From: Myxococcota bacterium
Lineage (GTDB): Bacteria > Myxococcota > B64-G9
Length of the DNA: 64,000 nucleotides
Assembly: GCA_022710975.1 (NCBI GenBank)
Contig: JAKLGA010000024.1
Span: forward strand, 1 to 64,000
Direction of reading: 5' to 3'
Shown in pieces: positions 47,237 to 53,596 of this stretch. The position numbers and the translations under genes are program-made. The notes beneath the pieces are model-generated. The model ran no database searches and had not been told where the DNA came from. It worked only from the letters and a program-made list of their open reading frames with translations. How positions within the stretch are numbered: the stretch's first letter is position 1; the number at the start of each line of letters is the position of its first letter.

Positions 47237-47878
47237 TCAGCCCGGGATCACCCGAATGGTCGGAACGGGGACCGGGTTGCCGTCCAGGTCCAGGACCTCG
47301 AACGTGAGCGGGCTCAGGGTGAGCAGCCCGAGGGTGCCGTCGTCGCGCGGCGCAGGCCAGCCCTCGTCCGGATCCTGCAGCCGCCCGAGCGTCGCCCCCG
47401 GGTTCACGATGTGTCCGCGGCCGACGACCTCGATGAGCGCCGGCCGGTGCGTGTGCCCGACCACCAGCACCCGGGTGCGCGCCTGCGCCAGGAAGCCCGC
47501 GATCTCCTGGCCCGACAGCTCCGCAGGGTTGACCCAGCGCATGTCGCTCCCGGGCGCGCCGTGGGTGACCACGACCCGCTGGCCGGCGAGCTCGAGCTCG
47601 AGCTCGGGCGGTAGCGAGGCGAGGTAGGCGCGAGTGGCGTCGTCCTCCGGGCCGTCCAACAGGTCGTGGAGCGTCCAGCGATCGTGGTTCCCCCTCACGC
47701 AGGGGATGCGGTGCTCTCGCATCAGCGCGAGCACCCGGCCCGGCTCGCCCCCGTAGCCCACCAGGTCGCCGGCGCACACGACGCGCGAGATGTCCCTCCT
47801 GGCGAGGACCCGCAGCGCCCGCTCCAGCGCAGCGGCGTGGGCGTGGATGTCGGACAGGATCGCCAGGGTCTCGGTCAT
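47237..47878 (-). CDS. Metallophosphoesterase (YfcE/MJ0936-like)
   Basis: A 213-residue enzyme with all calcineurin-like metal motifs: LSDIHAH (D-x-H), AGDLVGYGG (GD), RGNHDRW (GNHD), VTHGAPG and VVGHTHRP (GHTH). It should hydrolyse phosphomonoesters or phosphodiesters using two metals in the cytoplasm; the natural substrate is unknown in this branch. No ribosome site is seen: TAGAAT lies five bases before the ATG on the minus strand, again suggesting a leaderless mRNA. Confidence 0.92.
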   Translation of the reverse strand: MTETLAILSDIHAHAAALERALRVLARRDISRVVCAGDLVGYGGEPGRVLALMREHRIPCVRGNHDRWTLHDLLDGPEDDATRAYLASLPPELELELAGQRVVVTHGAPGSDMRWVNPAELSGQEIAGFLAQARTRVLVVGHTHRPALIEVVGRGHIVNPGATLGRLQDPDEGWPAPRDDGTLGLLTLSPLTFEVLDLDGNPVPVPTIRVIPG

Positions 47879-47883
47879 GGCCC

Positions 47884-47889
47884 ATTCTA
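47884..47889 (-). promoter_or_regulatory. Candidate -10 element next to the start codon
   Basis: TAGAAT on the minus strand, five bases before the metallophosphoesterase ATG and with no ribosome binding site between. Confidence 0.35.
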
Positions 47890-47948
47890 CCGAGTTGGCA
47901 TGTATGAACAAGAAGGGTGGACGAAGAGACTCAGCGACCAGGGGCCGG

Positions 47949-47977
47949 TTGACCCTCCGGCGCGTCTCGGAGTACAC
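47949..47977 (+). promoter_or_regulatory. Candidate promoter for the gene at 48005
   Basis: TTGACC (47949-47954), a 17-base spacer and GTACAC (47972-47977). The -10 match is poor, so this is tentative. Confidence 0.3.
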
Positions 47978-48004
47978 GCACGGGGTACCACCCAGGGAGG
48001 CGCC

Positions 48005-48508
48005 ATGTCGATGTGGAACATCCTCTTCGCCAGCGATCTGAGCTACCGGGCCGACGTCGAGCTGCTGCGCAAGCGGATCGATCAGGACGCCGAGCACGCC
48101 GACTTCGCCACCCGGCAGATCCAGGCCGTGTCCCGGCGGCTGGAACGCCTGGAGCTGGTGCAGGAGGCGCTGTTCGCGCGGCTGGAGGAGAAGGGCTTGC
48201 TCGAGCGGGAGGAGTTCGCCCGCTCGGTCATGCGGCTCGACCTGGCCGACGGCTTCGAGGACGGCCGCCTGGGCCCCGACCGGACCGAGGAGGCGCCCTC
48301 GTGCCCGTTCTGCCTCCGGCCGCGCAACCCGAAGCGCACCCACTGCCTGTTCTGCGGCGAGGAGATCCGCGGCGAGGACGTGGCGCTGGCCGAACCGCCC
48401 AGGCCGGTCGAGTACACGCGCTGCATCAAGTGCTTCAAACGCGTGCGCAAGGACGAGGCCACCTCCACCGTGGAGGGCATGGTGTGCAAGGGGTGCCAGT
48501 TACCCTAG
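48005..48508 (+). CDS. Zinc-ribbon protein with N-terminal coiled coil
   Basis: A 167-residue cytoplasmic protein; GGGAGG precedes the ATG. The N-terminal half is a charged coiled coil (QAVSRRLERLELVQEALFAR). The C-terminal half has two CxxC pairs in SCPFCLRPRNPKRTHCLFCG and another two in CIKCFKRVRKDEATS...VCKGC, so it should bind one or two zinc ions. I do not recognise a specific family; similar 'zinc ribbon plus coil' proteins are unassigned. Confidence 0.75.
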   Translation: MSMWNILFASDLSYRADVELLRKRIDQDAEHADFATRQIQAVSRRLERLELVQEALFARLEEKGLLEREEFARSVMRLDLADGFEDGRLGPDRTEEAPSCPFCLRPRNPKRTHCLFCGEEIRGEDVALAEPPRPVEYTRCIKCFKRVRKDEATSTVEGMVCKGCQLP

Positions 48509-48604
48509 GGCTGGTGGCGAGGGGCGAGTAGCGAGTGGCGAGATTGCCCGGGCTCGTTTCACGATCCGGGTTCCAAGTTCCACGCTCCCCTCCATGAATG
48601 CCCT

Positions 48605-48632
48605 GAGCGATCCACGCACGCAGGATCTGCCA
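48605..48632. repeat. Short dispersed repeat T, copy 4
   Basis: GAGCGATCCACGCACGCAGG then ATCTGCCA. Confidence 0.6.
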
Positions 48633-48649
48633 ACTCACATCGGGGCTTT

Positions 48650-48745
48650 TGACCAAGGAGCCCTTCCCCGGGTGAGCATCCGCGGAGGGTCGTTCGTCCG
48701 GCTCACCGACACGCCAGCCCTCGGCGGCGAAGGTCAACAAGCTGA
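48650..48745 (-). pseudogene. Decayed copy of the 3' end of gene 46018-46776
   Basis: Read on the minus strand it encodes LTFAAEGWRVGEPDE, matching MTFTLEDWLVGEPDE at the end of that gene, and the shared DNA continues past the stop (GGGGAAGGGCT... region). The copy has no stop at the matching place and no upstream domain, so it is a fragment. Confidence 0.6.
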
Positions 48746-48768
48746 AACCATGAGACTATCCCGCCGGG

Positions 48769-48821
48769 AAACACCGCGTTTGAAACAAGGTGTTTACACC
48801 GGCGCGCCGCGGGAGTAAGGT
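48769..48821 (+). promoter_or_regulatory. Sigma70 promoter with overlapping inverted repeats
   Basis: TTTACA (48793-48798), a 17-base spacer and TAAGGT (48816-48821) form a good promoter; GAGGAGGG at 48844 and the ATG at 48859 follow. Two inverted repeats cover the -35: AAACACC-N13-GGTGTTT (48769-48795) and GGTGT-TT-ACACC (48789-48800). A repressor site is likely. Confidence 0.5.
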
Positions 48822-48858
48822 CCGGGAAACGACGGCGAGAGCCGAGGAGGGATGGACG

Positions 48859-50268
48859 ATGAGGATTCTGCTCGTTCGGGTCGCGGCCGACACGCGCTAC
48901 ATGCAGGCCATGTACAAGGTGGTGCGGATGGAGCCGCTGTCGCTCGAGTACCTCGGCGCCGCGGTCAAGGCCGACCACGAGGTGAAGCTCTTCGACATGC
49001 GGGTGCAGGGCGGCTGGGCCGGGCTGCGCAAGGTGCTCGAGACCTTCAAGCCCCAGGTGGTGGGGACCGGGGGCGACACCTGCGAATCGAGCGCCTGCAA
49101 GCGGGTGCTGACGCTCGCCAAGGAGCTCGACCCCGAGTGCCTCACCGTGGTGGGCGGCATCCACGCCACCAGCCTGCCCGAGGACTACCTGCACCCGGAC
49201 ATCGACCTGGTGGTCATCAACGAGGGCGTGTTCGCCTTCCGGGAGATCGTCGCGGCCTTCGAGCGGGGCGCGTCCTTCCATGACATCCCCGGGCTGGGCG
49301 TCAACCAGGAGGGCGCGCAGCACCGCACGCCCAAGCGGCCGCTGTCCGAGCTCGATCGGCTGCCCTTCCCGGACCGCCGGCTGACCGCGGACGCGCGCTC
49401 GCGGTACGGCTTCAGCCTGTGGGGCAAGCACCTGGCGCTCATGCGCTACACCCAGGGCTGCGTGGGCCGCTGCGACTTCTGCCCCTCCTGGACGCAGACC
49501 GACGGCCGCTACCTGCGCCGCAGCGTGGACAGCATGCTGGCCGAGCTGGAGACCATCCAGGAGCCCTACATCTACTTCGTGTGCGAGGAGTCCCTGCTCG
49601 ACACCCCGCTGTCGCTGGCGCTGGCCAAGGCCATCCAGGAGCAGGGCCTGGGCAAGCGCTTCGGCATGCCGCTTCGCGCCGACACCATCGCCGCCAAGCC
49701 CCAGGTGATCGAGGCCTGGGCCGCGGCCGGGCTCACGGACACCATCGTGGGCATCGAGCAGGCGAACGACGACCACCTGCAGGACCGGGAGAAGACCACC
49801 ACCGTGCAGGACAACCGGGACGCCTTGCGCATCCTGAAGGCCAACCACGTGGACTGCACCGGCTCGATGTTCTTCAGGCCCGACTTCACCAGGGAGCAGT
49901 TCACCGAGCTGGTGAACTTCACCCTCGAGCTGGGCATCGACTGCCCGCAGTACTTCGTCCTCACGCCCATCCCCGGCACCAAGCTGTACGACAAGGTCCG
50001 CGGCCAGCTGGTCGAGCACGACTTCGACCTGTGGGACTTCAACCACGCCGTCACCCCGACCAAGCTGCCGCTCCAGCAGTTCTACGAGGAGTACATGTAC
50101 GCCTACCAGACCCACCTGAGCCCGGGCGTGGTCGAGTTCTACCAGCGCAAGCTGGCCGGCATGAGCCCGCAGGAGATGGAGGCGGAGATGGACGGGCTGA
50201 TGGGTTTCCGCGAGGTGTTCGGCACCCTGCACACGGATCACAAGGAGTACGCCGGGCCCAGCGCCTGA
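48859..50268 (+). CDS. B12-binding-type radical SAM protein, HpnR-like
   Basis: A 469-residue protein; GAGGAGGG precedes the ATG by seven bases. The N-terminal ~170 residues are a cobalamin-binding-type domain (VRMEPLSLEYLGAAVKADHE, LTVVGGIHATSLPEDYL). C201-C205-C208 in GCVGRCDFC bind the SAM cluster. Order and blocks (RADTIAAKPQVIEAWAAAGL, YFVLTPIPGTKLYDKV) resemble the HpnR group (hopanoid C-3 methylase) and kin. Whether it methylates a polycyclic lipid is inference; an SCP2-type lipid-binding gene follows 17 bases later, supporting a hydrophobic substrate. Confidence 0.88.
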   Translation: MRILLVRVAADTRYMQAMYKVVRMEPLSLEYLGAAVKADHEVKLFDMRVQGGWAGLRKVLETFKPQVVGTGGDTCESSACKRVLTLAKELDPECLTVVGGIHATSLPEDYLHPDIDLVVINEGVFAFREIVAAFERGASFHDIPGLGVNQEGAQHRTPKRPLSELDRLPFPDRRLTADARSRYGFSLWGKHLALMRYTQGCVGRCDFCPSWTQTDGRYLRRSVDSMLAELETIQEPYIYFVCEESLLDTPLSLALAKAIQEQGLGKRFGMPLRADTIAAKPQVIEAWAAAGLTDTIVGIEQANDDHLQDREKTTTVQDNRDALRILKANHVDCTGSMFFRPDFTREQFTELVNFTLELGIDCPQYFVLTPIPGTKLYDKVRGQLVEHDFDLWDFNHAVTPTKLPLQQFYEEYMYAYQTHLSPGVVEFYQRKLAGMSPQEMEAEMDGLMGFREVFGTLHTDHKEYAGPSA

Positions 50269-50285
50269 GGCGAGGAGGGAGCCCC

Positions 50286-50615
50286 ATGCAGGCGGTCCGA
50301 GAGATCTTCGAGAACATGCCGGCCACCTTCATCCAGGAGAAGGCCGTGGGCCTCAGCGCGGTGGTCCAGTTCGACGTGACCGGCGAGGGCGGCGGGAAGT
50401 GGACCGTGGCCATCGACGACGGGCGGCTGTCGGTGCTGGAGGGCGCGCCCCGGCCGCCGCAGGTCACCTTCACCGTCTCGGCCGCGGATTACCTGGAGAT
50501 CAGCGCGGGCAGGCTGAGCGGCCAGCTCGCCTTCATGACCGGCCGGCTGAAGGCCGTGGGTGATCTGCGCCTGGCGATGAAGATGCAGAGCCTGTTCCGC
50601 GCGCCGGCCAGGTAG
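50286..50615 (+). CDS. SCP2-type sterol/lipid-binding protein
   Basis: A 109-residue protein, the size of a stand-alone SCP2 domain, with GAGGAGGGAG before its ATG. The block VVQFDVTGEGGGKWTVAIDD and VTFTVSAADYLEISAGRLSG, GQLAFMTGRLKAVGDLRLAM are typical of the family. It should bind a lipid or acyl chain and possibly present it to an enzyme. It lies 17 bases behind a B12/radical SAM gene, so the pair probably handles one lipid. Confidence 0.88.
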   Translation: MQAVREIFENMPATFIQEKAVGLSAVVQFDVTGEGGGKWTVAIDDGRLSVLEGAPRPPQVTFTVSAADYLEISAGRLSGQLAFMTGRLKAVGDLRLAMKMQSLFRAPAR

Positions 50616-50664
50616 GGGGGGCGGGTTCCACGTTCCTTCGGGTGGGCCGGCCGGCGACCCGGCC

Positions 50665-50693
50665 TTGCCACCCCTGGTGCCGGGGACTACCAT
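50665..50693 (+). promoter_or_regulatory. Sigma70-like promoter for the FGE-like gene
   Basis: TTGCCA (50665-50670), 17-base spacer, TACCAT (50688-50693). The gene begins at 50721 with CGGAGG upstream of its ATG. Confidence 0.45.
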
Positions 50694-50720
50694 GCCGCTG
50701 GACCACCCCGGAGGCTCCTG

Positions 50721-51455
50721 ATGCGGGTTCTCATCGGCCACTCCATGGCTGTCCTCTGCCTGCTCCTCCTCGCGGGGAGCCCGGCCCTCGCCCAGACCCA
50801 GGCCCAGGCCCCGAAGCCACCCACGGCGGTGACCTGGGCGCCGGCCCACCGGTTCACGGATCACGGGCTCGAGTGGGTGTGGAGCGCCCCTGCGCAGGTC
50901 TTCCTGGCCCGCAGCGAGGTGATGGTGTCGCAGTACCGCGCCTGCGTGCAGGCGGGCAGGTGCAGCCCGCCGAAGGCCCTGGACGGCGACGTGCGCTGCA
51001 ACTGGAGGTACCCCGAGCGGGGCGAGCACCCGGTCAACTGCCTCGACTGGAGCCAGGCCACGGACTTCTGCGAGTGGGCCGGCGGCCGGCTGCCCTCGGA
51101 GCAGGAGTGGGAGGCCGAGGCCTCGGACCGCGGCCGGCGGCGGTACCCCTGGGGCGAGGAGGAGGTGAGCTGCGCCCGGGCGATCCAGACCGAGGGGCGG
51201 TACGGCTGCGGCAAGGACACGACCTGGCCGGTGTGCTCCAGGCCCGCGGGGAACAGCGTCAGCGGGCTGTGCGACCTCAGCGGGAACGTGTGGGAGTGGG
51301 TCTCGGGGCCGGAGGGCCCGGAGAAGGCCGTGCGCGGGGGGGCGCTGAACTTCGGCGGCGCGGAGTACCTGGGCGCCACGGGCCGGGTCACCATCCCCCT
51401 GGAGAGCAAGGACTACGACGTCGGCTTGCGCTGCGCCCGCCCCGCGCCGCCTTGA
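50721..51455 (+). CDS. Secreted formylglycine-generating-enzyme (SUMF1)-like protein
   Basis: A 244-residue exported protein (signal LLLLAGSPALA). The FGE-sulfatase domain is shown by FLARSEVMVSQYRACVQAGR, HPVNCLDWSQATDFCEWAGG, RLPSEQEWEAEASDRGRRRY, and LCDLSGNVWEWVSGPEG. The copper-binding Cys pair of true FGEs (near the C-terminus) is not evident, so it is likely a non-catalytic or divergent member, as is common in this superfamily. A 38-bp piece of the gene (51293-51330) is found again in the broken HgcA-like gene. Confidence 0.88.
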   Translation: MRVLIGHSMAVLCLLLLAGSPALAQTQAQAPKPPTAVTWAPAHRFTDHGLEWVWSAPAQVFLARSEVMVSQYRACVQAGRCSPPKALDGDVRCNWRYPERGEHPVNCLDWSQATDFCEWAGGRLPSEQEWEAEASDRGRRRYPWGEEEVSCARAIQTEGRYGCGKDTTWPVCSRPAGNSVSGLCDLSGNVWEWVSGPEGPEKAVRGGALNFGGAEYLGATGRVTIPLESKDYDVGLRCARPAPP

Positions 51456-51495
51456 CAGCCGGGCGCCGGTCGGGCATGGTTCGACACATGTCGAA
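51452..51495 (+). promoter_or_regulatory. arsR promoter and operator
   Basis: A consensus TTGACA (51452-51457) sits 17 bases before CATGGT (51475-51480). The inverted repeat TTCGACA-CA-TGTCGAA (51480-51495) overlaps the -10 and the ATG at 51488. Transcription would begin at or beside the ATG, giving a leaderless, autorepressed mRNA. Confidence 0.5.
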
Positions 51496-51979
51496 CTATC
51501 AAACCGACGTCGAGGCGCTGGCCGCGGCCTTCAAGGCGCTGGGGCACCCCCAGCGGCTGAAGATCTTCCTGGAGCTGGCCACCTGCTGCGCCCCGGGCTG
51601 CTGCGAGACGAACCCGGCCAGCATGCGCCGCTGCGCGGGCGAGCTGGGGGCGAACCTGGCCCTGGCCGCCTCGACCGTGAGCCACCACCTGAAGGAGCTG
51701 CGCCTGGCCGGCCTGATGCACATCGAGCGCCGCGGCAGGCGCATCGAGTGCTGGCTCGACCTCGACGCGCTGCAACGGCTCGCCGCCCTGCTCGTGGGAG
51801 AGCGGGCCGCGACCCCTGACGACCGAGGCCCTTCGAAGACACAGCGAACAGACAGGAGTGACGTATGTCGACCCCCTCCCCGGACGAGCAAGGCTGCTGC
51901 GCGCCCCAGGGCGACCAGGCGGACTGCGGCTGCTGCGGCGCCCCGCCGGCGAAGCGCGGCCCGAACCTCAAGGCGCTGA
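51488..51979 (+). CDS. ArsR-family metalloregulator with CC-x3-CC motif
   Basis: A 163-residue protein; an ATG at 51476 is less likely. The winged helix is complete (AFKALGHPQRLKIFLELATC, AASTVSHHLKELRLAGLMHI, ERRGRRIECWLDLDAL). Cysteines 33, 34, 38, 39 and 49 (TCCAPGCCETNPASMRRC) lie between the second and third helices, which suggests thiol coordination of As, Hg, Cd or similar as in other ArsR sensors. The C-terminal ~45 residues are low-complexity, Arg/Ala-rich and overlap the next gene by 115 bases; a frameshift or ordinary read-on is possible. It controls the operon that follows. Confidence 0.88.
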   Translation: MSNYQTDVEALAAAFKALGHPQRLKIFLELATCCAPGCCETNPASMRRCAGELGANLALAASTVSHHLKELRLAGLMHIERRGRRIECWLDLDALQRLAALLVGERAATPDDRGPSKTQRTDRSDVCRPPPRTSKAAARPRATRRTAAAAAPRRRSAARTSRR

Positions 51980-52242
51980 TCTCGACCCTGGTGATCGCCG
52001 CGGCGCTCGCGGTGGGCGCCTACTCGCTGTGGGCCGCGGACGCGCAGCCTCCCGCGGCGGCCCCGGCGCCTGTGGTCACCTCGCAGCCGGCCGTGGCGCC
52101 GGGTGCGCCGGCCGCCGAGGCGCCCCCCGCGTGCGGCTGCCGCGGCCAGGGGCCCGTGGAGGCGACCGAAGCCGGGAGTGCTATGCCCGCGGAGGCGCCG
52201 CCGGCCTGCGGCGCCCCGAAGCCGGGCTGCTGCGGTCACTGA
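51865..52242 (+). CDS. Membrane-anchored Cys-pair peptide
   Basis: A 125-residue protein (ACAGGAG before the ATG). The cytoplasmic N-terminus has CC in QGCCAPQGDQADCGCCGAPP; then comes one membrane helix (LISTLVIAAALAVGAYSLWA); an Ala/Pro linker leads to extracytoplasmic CGCRGQG and CGAPKPGCCGH. The repeated CC/CxC pairs on both sides of the membrane suggest metal binding or thiol exchange with the CcdA-like neighbour. No family recognised. Confidence 0.78.
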   Translation: MSTPSPDEQGCCAPQGDQADCGCCGAPPAKRGPNLKALISTLVIAAALAVGAYSLWAADAQPPAAAPAPVVTSQPAVAPGAPAAEAPPACGCRGQGPVEATEAGSAMPAEAPPACGAPKPGCCGH

Positions 52243-52252
52243 GGGAGGCGCG

Positions 52253-52954
52253 GTGGACGCCTGGCTGCAGCACACCCTGTCCGCGCGCGAGCTCGGGCTC
52301 GCCGCCTTGCCCGCCGCGCTCCTGCTCGGCGTCCTCGGCGCGCTGACCTCCTGCTGCACGCTCCCGGTGATCGGCGCGGTGGCCGGTTACGCCGGCTCGC
52401 TCGCCGAGCGGCCGTCGCGCCGGGAGCTCGCCCTGATCGGGGTCTTCTTCACGCTGGGCACGGTGGCCGCGCTGGCCGCGCTGGGCGCGGTGGCGAGCTT
52501 CGCCAGCCAGGCCGCCAGCCAGTCCCTGGGCCGCGCCTGGCACTTCGCCGCCGGCCTGATCCTGGTGGTCTTCGGCCTGGCCTCTCTCAGGCTGCTGCCC
52601 TTCGGGCTCCCGTCGGTCGACGCGCGCGCCTGGAGCCCGCGCCGCGGCGCCGCCGGCGCGGTGCTCTACGGCCTGGCCGTGGGCGGGGCCACCACCACCT
52701 GCTCCCTGGCCTGCAACCCGCTGCTCCCGGCCGCGGTCGGGGCCGCCGCGCTGCAGGGCTCGGCGCTCCTGGGCGGGGCGCTGCTCGGCGCCTTCGCGCT
52801 CGGCTACAGCCTGCCGCTGGCGCTCGCCCTGGTCGGGCTCGGGTTCGGGCTGGGCCGGCTGGGCGCGCGGGCCCGGCGGGTCTTGCCCGCGCTGCGGGTG
52901 CTGGTGGGGGTCGCGCTCATCGGTCTCGGGTTCTACTTCCTGGCCACGGTCTGA
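52253..52954 (+). CDS. CcdA/DsbD-like membrane thiol transporter
   Basis: A 233-residue polytopic protein with six predicted membrane segments; the GTG start follows GGGAGG. LTSCCTLPVIGAVAGYAGSL (Cys34, Cys35) and GATTTCSLACNPLLPAAVGA are the two cysteine sites in TM1 and TM4 that relay electrons in the CcdA/DsbD family. The neighbouring Cys-pair peptide is a plausible redox partner. It is part of the ArsR-led operon. Confidence 0.88.
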   Translation: MDAWLQHTLSARELGLAALPAALLLGVLGALTSCCTLPVIGAVAGYAGSLAERPSRRELALIGVFFTLGTVAALAALGAVASFASQAASQSLGRAWHFAAGLILVVFGLASLRLLPFGLPSVDARAWSPRRGAAGAVLYGLAVGGATTTCSLACNPLLPAAVGAAALQGSALLGGALLGAFALGYSLPLALALVGLGFGLGRLGARARRVLPALRVLVGVALIGLGFYFLATV

Positions 52955-53261
52955 GCCCTCGGAGGTGACTCATGCCGCACGCGGACGACGCCCGGATCCA
53001 GGAGATGATCGAGGGGACGCTCGACACTCCGGCGGGGACCGTCCCGCGGGTGCGGACCCGGCTCTCCCTCCGCGACCGGCTGGGCGGGCTTGCGGTCCGC
53101 TGCTCGTTCCGCCGCATGGACTACGCGGTCCCGCCCGGGCTGTACGCCGTGGGCGCGCCCGGCCCCGAGTCGCCCGTGCTGGTGTCCGCGAACTACAAGC
53201 TGAGCTTCGATCACCTGCGGCGCTCGCTCGTCGGCCGGGACGCCTGGCTCCTGGTGCTCGA

Positions 53262-53299
53262 GGAGTGGGTCTCGGGGCCGGAGGGCCCGGAGAAGGCCG
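53262..53299 (+). repeat. 38-bp exact copy of part of the FGE-like gene
   Basis: Identical to 51293-51330, where it encodes WEWVSGPEGPEKA of the FGE-like domain. Here it follows directly on the HgcA-like coding sequence at the point of truncation. Confidence 0.9.
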
Positions 53300-53329
53300 C
53301 CCGCCCCCTGAATGCACTGCCGACGCACT

Positions 53330-53490
53330 GCGCTCGGAAGCACACGCCGTGCCTGTGCTCCGCGGGCCCCCTCCGCCGAGGGCGCCAGAGGGCAAACTGC
53401 CATGTCGCCCTCGTCGGCGGAGTCCCGCTGCGCCCACGGCCTGTGGCCCGCGCGGTTTCCGTAGGCATCGAGGACGCGACACGAAGCACG
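53330..53490 (+). repeat. Dispersed palindromic element, second copy
   Basis: Matches 43355-43485 on the opposite strand. Hairpin arms are 53362-53384 and 53406-53428; ~23-base arms pair with small bulges. The outer limits are not sharp. Confidence 0.68.
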
Positions 53491-53596
53491 AGGCATCCAG
53501 CTTCGTTGGACTGCTCCACTTCGCACGCAGAGCTCGCTCGTTCCGCTGCGACGCACGGGCATTGACCCCCGCGTCTGGCCGCGGTATTCCCCGGGC

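Larger units (their letters stand above)
48509..48858. other. Noncoding gap with repeat, gene remnant and promoter/operator
   Basis: About 350 bases: repeat T copy 4 (48605), a decayed copy of the 3' end of gene 46018-46776 (48650-48745), and a promoter with inverted repeats (48769-48821) for the next gene. No intact gene. Confidence 0.6.
52972..53565 (+). pseudogene. HgcA/CdhD-like corrinoid protein, truncated and rearranged
   Basis: A 197-codon frame. Residues ~1-97 match the N-terminus of HgcA-type corrinoid proteins (LDTPAGTVPRV, RMDYAVPPGLYAVGAPGPES, VLVSANYKLSFDHLRRSL, DAWLLVLE). Full-length relatives continue LDxxGxNVWCA(A/G)GKGT, the cap-helix motif, then a membrane domain; both are missing. 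At the break lies a 38-bp exact copy of the FGE-like gene (53262-53299), then a dispersed hairpin repeat (from ~53340), giving a meaningless ~100-residue tail. True HgcA methylates mercury; paralogs of unknown role exist, and the missing motif prevents assignment. Confidence 0.72.
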
